A stretch of DNA of 16,497 nt from Anaerolineaceae bacterium UBA700 (GCA_002298885.1 DBMK01000169.1:1-16497); one strand, 5' to 3'; numbered from the stretch's first letter, positions 8,699-15,463 are shown. Notes: generated by a model not told the origin, from the letters alone. Program-made: numbers and translations.

Positions 8699-9112
8699 TT
8701 ATTTGGCTATCTCCCAGACGTGCCCGGCGGGATCGGCGAAGCTGGCAGTGCGCACACCCCAGGGCCGATCCACCGGGCCGTTGAGCAGCTTCACGCCGCG
8801 GGCGGTCAGCTCGGCGCACATGGCATCCACGTCGTCCACGTGGATGGTAAACATCAGGCGCGACCCGGCCTCCCGGGCGGCCACTTTAGCCGGCTCGATG
8901 AGCTCTGCGGCCTGGGAGATCTTCAATACGTTAATCAGCGTGGCGCCAATCTGAAACACGCACGAGTTGGCGTCCTCGAATACCACCGGCAGCCCGAAGG
9001 CCTGCCGGTAGAACTGCTTCGCAGCCGCGAGGTCCTCTACGAACAAGGTGACGGCAAAAATCCCCTTTGGCCAGGGGCCAGTTTGTACGCCTTTACCGGT
9101 ATTTGGGCCCAT
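8699..9112 (-). CDS. VOC-superfamily (glyoxalase/bleomycin-resistance-like) protein
   Basis: 137-aa protein with the two beta-alpha-beta-beta-beta modules of the vicinal oxygen chelate fold. The first runs from FAVTLFVEDLAAAKQFYRQA (19-38) and GLPVVFE; the second from RLMFTIHVDDVDAMCAEL (85-102) to FADPAGHVWEIAK at the C terminus. Likely metal-ligand positions are H91 and E134; the first-module ligands are not clear, so the metal and reaction cannot be assigned. Members include glyoxalases, dioxygenases and drug-binding proteins. ATG at 9112 is set by AAAGGAG (9120-9126) with a 7-nt gap. First gene of a minus-strand operon running into the zinc-ribbon protein with a 1-bp gap. A TGTAA/TTACA inverted repeat (9130-9141) and a TAAAAT box just upstream could be its promoter region. 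Confidence 0.85.
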   Translation of the reverse strand: MGPNTGKGVQTGPWPKGIFAVTLFVEDLAAAKQFYRQAFGLPVVFEDANSCVFQIGATLINVLKISQAAELIEPAKVAAREAGSRLMFTIHVDDVDAMCAELTARGVKLLNGPVDRPWGVRTASFADPAGHVWEIAK

Positions 9113-9162
9113 TGATAATCTCCTTTGCCTGTAATTTTACATTAAGCTCAGGAATTAATTGA

Positions 9163-9197
9163 GGTTGTTTCGGGCTTCGAAGCAGCCCGAAACAACC
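9163..9197 (-). terminator. 14-bp perfect hairpin between the sugar locus and the VOC operon
   Basis: Arms GGTTGTTTCGGGCT (9163-9176) and AGCCCGAAACAACC (9184-9197) pair perfectly around a 7-nt loop. No clean T run follows on either strand. It lies 141 bp after the xylH stop and 51 bp before the VOC gene, so it probably insulates the two minus-strand operons. A similar but longer hairpin is at 14854-14898. Confidence 0.55.
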
Positions 9198-9276
9198 CCA
9201 AAATGAGTGATGTTGGGATTCGGGGGATTTTGTGTGTCTGGGTTTAGGTTAAGTTCATGCCGCCTCACCCCCCTGC

Positions 9277-9318
9277 CCCCCTCTCCTGGAGCGGTGAAAC
9301 GTGCTCCAGGAGAGGGGG
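9277..9318. repeat. GC-rich REP-like hairpin after xylH
   Basis: Arms 9277-9292 and 9303-9318 pair over 16 bp without mismatch (CCCCCTCTCCTGGAGC on the left) around a 10-nt loop. They are flanked by further C-rich and G-rich tracts, which extend the symmetry outward. It begins 20 nt after the xylH stop. There is no T run, so it looks like a dispersed REP-type sequence or mRNA 3' stabiliser more than a classic terminator. Confidence 0.6.
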
Positions 9319-9337
9319 AGGGAACCCCGCCGATGAA

Positions 9338-10549
9338 TTATGAGCTGCGGTTCTTCTTGAAGTAGACGTCGGCAAGGACGGCGACGACGAGGACGACGGC
9401 TTTGAGGACGAACTGCCAGGCGGGGGCGACGTTCAGCATTTGCAGGCCGGTGGAGAGGCTGGCAATGATCAGGGCGCCGATCAGGGCGCCGGGGATGGTG
9501 CCGACGCCGCCCAGGGTGGAGGTGCCGCCCAGGATGCAGGCGGCGATGGCATCCAGCTCGTACCCGGAGCCGGCGGCAATGGTGCCGTAGCCGACGTAGG
9601 AGGCCAGCACGATGCCGGCAACGCCGCACAGGAAGCCCATGAGGACGAAAATGCGGAATTTCACGCTGCTGATGCTGATGCCCGAGAGGCGCGAGGCGTC
9701 CAGGTTGCCGCCGATGGCGTAGGCATAGCGGCCAAAGCGGGTGTTGTTGGCCACGTAGATCATGACCATGGCCACGAGCGCCAGCAGGAACACCGGCACG
9801 GGGATGCCCTTGTAGGCATTGACGTTGAGGATGTAGGCCAGCACCAGCACCGCTGGGATAAGCGCGCCGAGCAGGTCGACGTAGAGCGGGCGCAGCTTGA
9901 AGCCATACTTCTGCTTGCCCTGCCGGACGCTGAAGATGTTCCAGACCAGGAAGACCAGGATGACCCCAAATAAAATCAGGCCTTCAAACTCAGGGATGTA
10001 CCCCTGGGCAATGCTGGAAAAGACGGGCTGGTCGGCGGCGATGGTTTTACCCTGGGTGACCAGCAGGATCAGGCCGTTGAAGAGCCACATGCCGGCCAGG
10101 GTGACGATGAAGGAGGGCAGCCCCAGGTAGGCGATGATGTAGCCCTGCACCGCGCCGGCAAACGTGCCAACCAGCAGGCCGCAGACGATTGAGAGCGCGG
10201 CGGACAGGCCGGGTTGGTTGGGAAAATATTCGAACCACACGTAGTACTGCAAATACGCCACGACCACCGAGACGAACCCGGCCATCTTGCCTACCGACAG
10301 GTCGATGTTGCCGGTGACGATCACCAGCACCATGCCGATGGACAGGAAGGCAGTCACGGACATCTGGCGGAACAGGTTGGAGATATTCTGAGGAAACAGG
10401 TAAGTGCCGCCGGTCGCAAAGTAAAAGATGGCCCAAATACCGACCACGGCGATGAGCAGCGTATAGGTCTGGATGTTGCCCCGAACGACCAGGAGCAGCC
10501 GGGAGGCCAGGCTTTTTTGGGGTTGCGCGCCAGCGTCTGTAGGATTCAT
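9338..10549 (-). CDS. xylH: Xylose-type ABC transporter permease (XylH)
   Basis: 403-aa inner-membrane permease of the CUT2 sugar importers (BPD_transp_2 family); it forms the channel with the XylG ATPase and XylF binding protein. Strongly hydrophobic with about ten TM helices. Family blocks: SIGMVLVIVTGNIDLSVGKM near the first third, GLPSFIVTLAGMWLFNGLIL, RFGRYAYAIGGNLDASRLSGI, and ACILGGTSTLGGVGTIPGAL toward the end, the last two being the usual cytoplasmic-loop and late-TM signatures. The length near 400 with an extra central segment is typical of XylH/GguB rather than the shorter RbsC. An in-frame ATG lies at 10567, but ATG at 10549 is chosen because GAGGT (10556-10560) sits 6 nt before it. 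Last gene of the operon, 33 bp after xylG. Sugar specificity is inferred from the whole locus. Confidence 0.92.
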   Translation of the reverse strand: MNPTDAGAQPQKSLASRLLLVVRGNIQTYTLLIAVVGIWAIFYFATGGTYLFPQNISNLFRQMSVTAFLSIGMVLVIVTGNIDLSVGKMAGFVSVVVAYLQYYVWFEYFPNQPGLSAALSIVCGLLVGTFAGAVQGYIIAYLGLPSFIVTLAGMWLFNGLILLVTQGKTIAADQPVFSSIAQGYIPEFEGLILFGVILVFLVWNIFSVRQGKQKYGFKLRPLYVDLLGALIPAVLVLAYILNVNAYKGIPVPVFLLALVAMVMIYVANNTRFGRYAYAIGGNLDASRLSGISISSVKFRIFVLMGFLCGVAGIVLASYVGYGTIAAGSGYELDAIAACILGGTSTLGGVGTIPGALIGALIIASLSTGLQMLNVAPAWQFVLKAVVLVVAVLADVYFKKNRSS

Positions 10550-10555
10550 GGGGTT

Positions 10556-10560
10556 ACCTC
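10556..10560 (-). promoter_or_regulatory. Ribosome-binding site deciding the xylH start
   Basis: Minus-strand GAGGT, 6 nt before ATG at 10549. It lies inside the coding frame that would begin at the upstream ATG (10567), which has only a weak AGAGA before it. Confidence 0.5.
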
Positions 10561-10582
10561 GCTTCATTCTCTTGGGTTGATT

Positions 10583-12115
10583 TCACGCAGATTCTACGCC
10601 GGTGGCCAATGCCATCACGCGTTCCTGGCTGGCCTCGGCAACCGGCAGCGTAACCGTGGAATGGCCCCGGCACATCACCATGATCCGGTCGCTCATTCCC
10701 AGCACTTCTTCCAGGTCGCTGGAGATCATAATCACCGCCACGCCGGTCTCTGCCAGCTCGTTCATCAACTTGTAAATCTCAAATTTCGCGCCGACGTCAA
10801 TGCCGCGGGTCGGATCGTCCATCACCAGCACCTGCGGTTTGGACAACAGCCATTTGGAGATGACCACCTTTTGCTGGTTGCCGCCCGACAGGGTGGCCGC
10901 GGCCACATCCAGGCTAGGGGCTTTGATCGTCAGGCTCTTGGCCTGTTCCAGGCTGACGCGCATCTCCTTGTTGGCATCGATGCGCAGGAAGGCGGCAAAT
11001 TGATCCAGGTTGGGCAGGGAAATGTTCTTCAGAATGGATTGGATCATCACCAGGCCCATGCCTTTGCGGTCCTCAGGCACCAGGCTCAAGCCGGCGTCGA
11101 TGGCCTGGCGGGCGCTTTTGGGCCGGATCTCCTTGCCCCCGATCCGGATCTGGCCTTTGGAAATTCGGCCATACTCGCCGAACAAGGTTAACACCAGCTC
11201 GGTGCGGCCCGAACCCATCAGGCCGGCAATGCCAAAAATCTCGCCCCTGCGCACGTCGAAGCTGACCCCGTTCAGCACCTTGCGGCTGGTCTTCTTGGGG
11301 TCGAAAGCTTCGAGGTCCTTCACTTCAAAAACAACTTCGCCGGGATGGCGCTGGCCCTTGGGGAAGCGCTCCTTCATCTCGCGGCCGACCATGTACCTGA
11401 CCAGGTCGCCCTGGGTGATGTCCTTGGTCGGCTGGGTAACGATGATCTTGCCATCCCGCATCACGGTCACGCGATCGGTAATCTGGAAAAATTCTTCCAA
11501 ACGGTGTGAAATATAAATGCAGGTGATGCCGTGTTCCTTGAGCGTCCTCAGGATTTCCATCAATTTTTCAACTTCGACCTGGCTGAGGGCGCTGGTGGGC
11601 TCGTCCAGGATGAGGACCTTGGCGTTTTCGGAGAGGGCCTTGGCAATCTCAACCATCTGCATTTTGCCGACTCCAAGGTTGCTGACCGTCTCGTAAGGGT
11701 CGATATCCAACTGGTACTTCGTCAGGATCACCTGTGTATCCGCGTACAGCTTGTTCCAGTTGACCCCCAGGCCCTTCACCGGCTCGCGGCCCAAGAAAAC
11801 GTTTTCGCCGACGGTGCGGGTGGGGACGAGGGTGAGCTCCTGGTAGACGATGGCGATGCCCCTCTCGGCGGCCTCGCGAATCGAGCTCTGGCCCAGCCGC
11901 AATTCCTGGCCGTCGTAAGCCACGGCGCCGTCGTAGGTGCCGAAGGGATAAACGCCCGAAAGGATTTTCACCAGGGTCGATTTGCCGGCGCCGTTCTCGC
12001 CGCAAATGCCGTGAATTTCGCCGCGGCGGATCTGGAAAGAAACATCATCCAGGGCCACCACGCCCGGAAACCGCTTGGTCACATGGTTGAAATCGAGAAT
12101 TATCCCATTGTCCAC
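10583..12115 (-). CDS. xylG: Xylose-type ABC transporter ATP-binding protein (XylG), two fused NBDs
   Basis: 510-aa ATPase with two nucleotide-binding domains, energising sugar import with XylH. NBD1: Walker A GENGAGKST (39-47), degenerate signature LGVGKMQ (147-153), Walker B LILDEPTSAL with E172. NBD2: degenerate Walker A GLMGSGRTE with R304 in place of Lys, canonical signature LSGGNQQK (409-416), and Walker B VLVMDDPTRGIDVGAK in which D434 replaces the usual catalytic Glu. The segment GTYDGAVAYDGQELR is typical of XylG/GguA. The start is GTG at 12115, since GGAGG (12124-12128) lies 8 nt upstream; an earlier GTG at 12124 overlaps that site. It follows xylF after a 102-bp gap containing a hairpin. 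The NBD asymmetry is normal for CUT2 importers; the Asp is an extra departure. Confidence 0.93.
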   Translation of the reverse strand: MDNGIILDFNHVTKRFPGVVALDDVSFQIRRGEIHGICGENGAGKSTLVKILSGVYPFGTYDGAVAYDGQELRLGQSSIREAAERGIAIVYQELTLVPTRTVGENVFLGREPVKGLGVNWNKLYADTQVILTKYQLDIDPYETVSNLGVGKMQMVEIAKALSENAKVLILDEPTSALSQVEVEKLMEILRTLKEHGITCIYISHRLEEFFQITDRVTVMRDGKIIVTQPTKDITQGDLVRYMVGREMKERFPKGQRHPGEVVFEVKDLEAFDPKKTSRKVLNGVSFDVRRGEIFGIAGLMGSGRTELVLTLFGEYGRISKGQIRIGGKEIRPKSARQAIDAGLSLVPEDRKGMGLVMIQSILKNISLPNLDQFAAFLRIDANKEMRVSLEQAKSLTIKAPSLDVAAATLSGGNQQKVVISKWLLSKPQVLVMDDPTRGIDVGAKFEIYKLMNELAETGVAVIMISSDLEEVLGMSDRIMVMCRGHSTVTLPVAEASQERVMALATGVESA

Positions 12116-12123
12116 TGCGCGCA

Positions 12124-12128
12124 CCTCC
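12124..12128 (-). promoter_or_regulatory. Ribosome-binding site deciding the xylG start
   Basis: Minus-strand GGAGG with an 8-nt gap to GTG at 12115. The alternative GTG at 12124 shares bases with this site and so cannot use it. Confidence 0.55.
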
Positions 12129-12154
12129 GGCCGAAGGGCTTAACTCGGATCAGG

Positions 12155-12208
12155 TTTTCCCGGCCCCCCTTATTTTATGACGGAAAAACGGGGGGCCGGG
12201 CGAAAAAA
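12155..12208 (-). promoter_or_regulatory. Intercistronic GC hairpin between xylF and xylG
   Basis: Arms CCCGGCCCCCC (12159-12169) and GGGGGGCCGGG (12190-12200) pair perfectly over 11 bp around a 20-nt AT-rich loop. Outside them TTTT (12155-12158) faces an A6 run (12203-12208) across a 2-nt bulge, lengthening the stem. Read on the minus strand it begins 10 nt after the xylF stop codon and ends 30 nt before the xylG ribosome-binding site. This fits a partial terminator or 3' stabiliser giving more binding protein than ATPase, as known for malE-malF; that role here is inferred. Confidence 0.6.
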
Positions 12209-12217
12209 GGTTATTGA

Positions 12218-13357
12218 TTAGGGTCTCGGAGGAACCTGGTCGGCGGGGATGCCGCGGTAAACCGCTTCGTAGGATTGGAACCCGCTCTTGACGATCTGGT
12301 CGTAGACGTTGGCCTTGGTGATCTGGACGACGGGCAGGAAGGCTGCCATGACGTTGCCGGTCAAGGATTTGTCGCCGGTCAACGTGGCCAGGGAGAACTG
12401 GGTCAAACCGGAGGGAGTCTGGCCCTTGATCAGGGCATCGATCATATCTACGGCCTTCGGCGCCAGGAGGCGAGTGTCTTTGTAGACGCTGACGGTCTGC
12501 TGACCCTTGACGATGCTGTTGCAGCCATCGGCGGTGGCGTCCTGGCCTGAGATCGGCACTTTGCCGGCCAAACCCTGGGCCGCTAAAGCCTGGAGCTCGC
12601 CCAGGGCGGTGCCATCGTTCGAGGCAACTACAGCGTCGATCTTGTTCTGCTGCCCGGTGAGGATATTCTCCATCATCGCTTCGGCCTTGGCGGCGTCCCA
12701 GTTGTCAACCCACTGGTCTGCCACGATCTTGACCACACCCTGGTCGATGTAGGGCTGGACGACTTCCATCTGGCCCTGGCGGACCAGGACGGCGTTGTTG
12801 TCGGTTGGGGATCCACCTGAGAGGACCACTTTGGCGGGATTGGCCTTGGTCCAGGTGGTGCTTCCCGGAAGGCCCAGGGCGGTCATGACGCCGAGCGCTT
12901 CCTGGCGGCCGACTTCGACGTTGTCGAAGGACAGGTATGCAGAAATCTTGTCGGTCTTGATCAGGCGGTCGTAGGAGATTACCTTCACGCCGGCGGCAAC
13001 GGCCTTGTTGACCGGGGTTACGGCGGCAGCGCCATCTTCGGCGATGACGATGAGGCCCTTGATGCCTTGCGAGACCATGTTATCGATCTGGTCGCTCTGC
13101 AGCTTCACGTCGTGGTCGGCTTCCTGCACGATCACCTCGTAGCCCTTAGCCTGCAGCAGCTTGGTCATCTGGGCGGACTCGACAGGCCAGCGTTCGGTGG
13201 CGTAGTCGGAGAAGGAAAGGCCTACTTTGATCTTGCCGCTGCCGCTGGTGGCGGCAGTTGGGGCAGCGGTTGGGGCAGCGGTTGGAGCGGCGCTGCAGCC
13301 AACCAGGCTGGCAACGATTGCCACAAGCAATGCTATGTACAAAATTTTGCGAGACAT
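12218..13357 (-). CDS. xylF: Xylose-type sugar-binding lipoprotein (XylF)
   Basis: 379-aa extracytoplasmic solute-binding protein (Peripla_BP_4 type) that captures a pentose or related sugar for XylGH. The signal peptide has a basic start (MSRK), a hydrophobic helix and lipobox LVGC with lipidated C21. An Ala-Pro-Thr tether (about 22-37) follows, then the binding domain from KIKVGLSFSDYATERWP. XylF-like landmarks: SYDRLI (128-133), YLSFDNVEVG (141-150), VDNWDAAKAEAMMENIL, VASNDGTALGEL and ISGQDATADG. E. coli XylF has matching AYDRMI and FYISFDNEKVG stretches. ATG at 13357 has AAGGAG (13365-13370) 7 nt upstream. First structural gene of the operon, directly after xylR in the same direction, with a 167-bp gap that may hold its own promoter or operator. 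A lipid anchor suits an organism lacking a conventional periplasm. Exact sugar unproven. Confidence 0.93.
   Translation of the reverse strand: MSRKILYIALLVAIVASLVGCSAAPTAAPTAAPTAATSGSGKIKVGLSFSDYATERWPVESAQMTKLLQAKGYEVIVQEADHDVKLQSDQIDNMVSQGIKGLIVIAEDGAAAVTPVNKAVAAGVKVISYDRLIKTDKISAYLSFDNVEVGRQEALGVMTALGLPGSTTWTKANPAKVVLSGGSPTDNNAVLVRQGQMEVVQPYIDQGVVKIVADQWVDNWDAAKAEAMMENILTGQQNKIDAVVASNDGTALGELQALAAQGLAGKVPISGQDATADGCNSIVKGQQTVSVYKDTRLLAPKAVDMIDALIKGQTPSGLTQFSLATLTGDKSLTGNVMAAFLPVVQITKANVYDQIVKSGFQSYEAVYRGIPADQVPPRP
13257..13292. repeat. Three tandem 12-bp repeats encoding the Ala-Pro-Thr tether of XylF
   Basis: GTTGGGGCAGCG (13257-13268) is repeated exactly at 13269-13280, and a third copy at 13281-13292 has two changes. 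On the coding strand each 12-mer adds Ala-Ala-Pro-Thr, giving a flexible linker after the lipidated cysteine. Copy number may vary between strains through slippage in steps of four residues without breaking the frame. Confidence 0.8.
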
Positions 13358-13420
13358 CGTTCAACTCCTTCTTATGCAACGAGAATATCGAATCGGATTA
13401 GATTGGAATGCTGAACGGCA

Positions 13421-13440
13421 GGTTTATATTAATCTGGACC
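13421..13440. promoter_or_regulatory. Candidate operator palindrome upstream of xylF
   Basis: A 20-bp imperfect palindrome with GGT and ACC ends and an ATTAAT centre; 14 of 20 positions are symmetric. It lies about 64 bp before the xylF ATG, in the 167-bp gap after xylR, and on the minus strand contains AT-rich TAATAT/TATAAA runs that could serve as a -10 box. No good -35 box was found. Position and symmetry suit a ROK repressor site, but this is a guess. Confidence 0.35.
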
Positions 13441-13524
13441 TCCTTTCAGGGTGCCTAAGAGTCGCAGCGGGCCCAACCGATGGCTCTCATACGCCCTCAC
13501 TTATAAGGTGCCCAATTTCTCCAG

Positions 13525-14745
13525 CTAGACGATTTCCAGTTCGCGGATAATATCGTCTAGTACGACAGCGACTGCTCCAAATACACAGGCTTCTTTCCCC
13601 CGTTCTGAAAATGCGATGCGCATGGCTTCCACCGAGGGCGGCAGCGCTTCGGAAAATACGATCTTTTCGATCACCGGCGAGAGGATGGAACGCGCCAGGC
13701 TGAACGCTCCGCCGATGACCACCAACTCCGGGTTGAACAGGTTGGCCAGGTCGGCAATCCCCAGGCCGAGATACCTGCCCACGTCCTCAATTGCCTGCCG
13801 GCAGATTGGATCGCCGTTCAAAGCCGCATCGACGACCAGGGGGAAAGTCAGGTTACTCAGGTCGTGCGCGACGCCGGAGGGCAGGTCCCCGCCGGGGGAT
13901 TTGCCCAGCGACTGCTTGACGCGCCGGATGACCGCCTGGGGGCCGACCTGGGTTTCCCAGCATCCTCTGCGCCCGCAGCCGCACAGCTCGCCGGCGGGGT
14001 CGCGCTGGATGTGGCCGATCTCCCCCGCATAGCCGTGCCCGCCGCGAAACAGCTTGCCATTCACGATCACCCCGCCGCCCAGGCCGACGCCCGAGCTCAG
14101 GTAGACGAGATGGTCCACGCCGCGGGCGATGCCGAAGTAGTATTCTCCCAGGGCGGCCAGGTTGGCTTCGTTATCTACGTAGATCGGCAGCCGGAAGCGC
14201 TGGTTCCACATCAGGCGCAGGGGCACGTCCCGCCACCCCAGGTTGGGGGCGAAGATCAGCTCGCCTTTGTTTACATTGACGAGCCCCGGCAGGCCGACAC
14301 CGATGCCGAGTACGTGCAGCCGCCGTTCGGCGGCTTGAAAGAGCGCCTTATCGATGGACTGCTCGGCTTTTACCAGCACTTCAATCTGAGGGAGGTGGAG
14401 GTCGAGGTCAATCCAATCCTCCCAGATGGTTTTGGCGACGAAGTCGGTCAGGAGCACGGAAATAAAATCGACGCCGATCTCGACGCCGATCACCGCGCCG
14501 CCATCCGGGCGCAGGCCCAGGTCAACCGAAGGCCGGCCGATGCGCGAGTCGCGGCGTTCCTGTTCCCAGACCAGGCCTTCGCCGATCAACGAATTGACGA
14601 TATTGGAGACGGTGCTGCGGTTCAGCCCGGTGAGATCGGCCACCTCGGCTCTCGAAACCGGGGAACGCAGGCGCAGGGTATTGAGCACCAGCGATTTGTT
14701 GACCCTTCCGATGATTTCCTGATCAGCATTGCGAGGTTGCCGCAT
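13525..14745 (-). CDS. xylR: ROK-family transcriptional repressor (XylR-like)
   Basis: 406-aa sugar-responsive repressor. The N-terminal winged HTH (about 15-75) reads SRAEVADLTGLNRSTVSNIVNSL, followed by GRPS, typical of ROK repressors. The ROK sugar-kinase-like domain shows GIGVGLPGLVN (147-157), DNEANLAALGE (191-201), SSGVGLGGGVIVNG (217-230), and the zinc site GH plus C-x-C-G-x(2)-G-C with H245, C255, C257 and C262. Repressors of this type release DNA on binding their sugar. Placement directly upstream of xylFGH in the same direction points to control of that operon, hence the XylR call; the inducer is not visible. ATG at 14745 has only a weak GTGGGA before it. A TTGAAA-16-TATAAT promoter with a palindrome just downstream suggests autorepression. 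Confidence 0.88.
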   Translation of the reverse strand: MRQPRNADQEIIGRVNKSLVLNTLRLRSPVSRAEVADLTGLNRSTVSNIVNSLIGEGLVWEQERRDSRIGRPSVDLGLRPDGGAVIGVEIGVDFISVLLTDFVAKTIWEDWIDLDLHLPQIEVLVKAEQSIDKALFQAAERRLHVLGIGVGLPGLVNVNKGELIFAPNLGWRDVPLRLMWNQRFRLPIYVDNEANLAALGEYYFGIARGVDHLVYLSSGVGLGGGVIVNGKLFRGGHGYAGEIGHIQRDPAGELCGCGRRGCWETQVGPQAVIRRVKQSLGKSPGGDLPSGVAHDLSNLTFPLVVDAALNGDPICRQAIEDVGRYLGLGIADLANLFNPELVVIGGAFSLARSILSPVIEKIVFSEALPPSVEAMRIAFSERGKEACVFGAVAVVLDDIIRELEIV

Positions 14746-14755
14746 AGTATCCCAC

Positions 14756-14780
14756 TTAATTGATTCAATGGATAAATTAA
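14756..14780. promoter_or_regulatory. Candidate operator for XylR autoregulation
   Basis: The arms TTAATTGAT (14756-14764) and ATAAATTAA (14772-14780) form an inverted repeat with one mismatched position pair and a 7-nt centre. It starts about 10 bp downstream of the xylR -10 box, at or just after the expected transcription start, and ends 10 bp before the ATG. A bound repressor here would block the promoter. It shares a loose TTAATnTA core with the palindrome before xylF. Confidence 0.45.
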
Positions 14781-14789
14781 TTACATATC

Positions 14790-14817
14790 ATTATAGTTAC
14801 TTTTGCCTAAATTTCAA
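14790..14817 (-). promoter_or_regulatory. Strong sigma70-type promoter of xylR
   Basis: On the minus strand TTGAAA (14812-14817), a 16-nt spacer and a perfect TATAAT (14790-14795) precede the xylR ATG by about 45 nt. It is the closest match to consensus in the window, and may drive the whole xylR-xylFGH operon. Confidence 0.7.
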
Positions 14818-14853
14818 TATACGAGAGGGATTGTTGTGACGCGGGAAAGGAAA

Positions 14854-14898
14854 TTTGTGGTTTGTTTTGGGCGCAAAGCGCCCAAAACAAACCACAAA
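14854..14898 (-). terminator. 21-bp perfect hairpin after the YrdB-like gene
   Basis: The arms 14854-14874 and 14878-14898 pair perfectly over 21 bp with an AAA loop; the core is TTTGTTTTGGGCGC against its complement. On the minus strand it starts 35 nt after the YrdB-like stop codon and is followed by TTTCCTTTCCC, a poor but T-rich tail. It separates that gene from the xylR promoter and is probably a transcript end. It resembles the hairpin at 9163-9197. Confidence 0.65.
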
Positions 14899-14933
14899 GC
14901 GGTTTAAAAGATGGCTAGCGCCCTTCTAATAAA

Positions 14934-15275
14934 TTACCATTGTTTCCAGAGCAGGATCAATCCTCGATTAATAATGACGATCAATGCCAGGGCAATAGCT
15001 AACGCAGATTGGCCTGTTTGATATAAAGCCAGGGCGGCCGTTAAAAATAAGGCCGAGGATAAAATAGTCCCCCAGGTGACTCCCAGGCGATGCCCGGCCT
15101 TTGGAGCAAGAAGGGTTCCCCAAATGACAACAGCCACCAGGGGTACGCCGATTCCCAAAATCCATTTCACCCAGATGCTTTTATCGCCAAAGAACCCCCA
15201 ATAGCCAAAAGCCGCAAGCATGGCCAGCTCGAGCAAAAAGGCAAGGCCGGAGTTTAATGCTTTTAAAATTTCCAT
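14934..15275 (-). CDS. YrdB-like (DUF2568) small membrane protein
   Basis: 113-aa integral membrane protein with four predicted TM helices (about 8-29, 36-56, 66-86, 90-110) joined by short loops. The opening LNSGLAFLLELAMLAAFGYWGF and the middle VIWGTLLAPKAGHRLG match the YrdB/DUF2568 family, whose function is unknown; the loop APKAGHRL is its most recognisable part. The ATG at 15275 has only a weak GGGG before it, but an extended -10 promoter lies about 60 nt upstream. It is a single-gene unit: the terminator of the HEPN-like gene is just before its promoter and a 21-bp hairpin follows its stop. The lower GC content, compared with the xyl genes, matches the AT-rich right end of the window. 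Confidence 0.75.
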   Translation of the reverse strand: MEILKALNSGLAFLLELAMLAAFGYWGFFGDKSIWVKWILGIGVPLVAVVIWGTLLAPKAGHRLGVTWGTILSSALFLTAALALYQTGQSALAIALALIVIINRGLILLWKQW

Positions 15276-15333
15276 ATTGCCCCGATTGGTTTGTAGAAAT
15301 AAAATGTAACTAAACTTTATCTATTATGTGCAA

Positions 15334-15360
15334 ATTATATCACTACTCTCATTCTGTGAA
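15334..15360 (-). promoter_or_regulatory. Extended -10 promoter of the YrdB-like gene
   Basis: On the minus strand TGATATAAT gives an extended -10 (TATAAT at 15334-15339 with TG one base before it). A TTCACA -35-like box (15355-15360) has a short 15-nt spacer, which an extended -10 tolerates. The expected 5' leader is about 50 nt. Confidence 0.6.
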
Positions 15361-15362
15361 AT

Positions 15363-15390
15363 AAAAAAGGGCTATCCATTTCTGGAGAGC
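15363..15390 (-). terminator. Intrinsic terminator of the HEPN-like gene
   Basis: On the minus strand GCTCTCCA, a GAAA tetraloop and TGGATAGC form an 8-position stem with one mismatch, followed by CC and six T residues, a textbook layout. It lies about 98 nt after the stop of the gene at 15489-16034 and immediately before the YrdB-like promoter, cleanly separating the two. Confidence 0.65.
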
Positions 15391-15446
15391 TCTTCCGATA
15401 CTATGAACGATTACAGACTACGCTGGCAAAGATGCCGCTCGCCACT

Positions 15447-15463
15447 CTCAACCCAACCTACAA
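15447..15463 (+). repeat. 17-nt direct repeat, left copy
   Basis: CTCAACCCAACCTACAA is identical to 16449-16465, in the same orientation. The left copy lies between the HEPN-like gene and its terminator, about 26 bp after the gene end, without the GTTGGGTT partner arm that accompanies the right copy. Confidence 0.7.

Noticed and set aside
13257..13292. Short tandem repeat considered as a CRISPR-like array
   Set aside because: The 12-bp units are contiguous, have no spacers and keep the coding frame of the XylF linker.
13864..14763. 299-residue plus-strand frame opposite xylR
   Set aside because: xylR has HTH, ROK and zinc motifs in the other direction; this is its complement.
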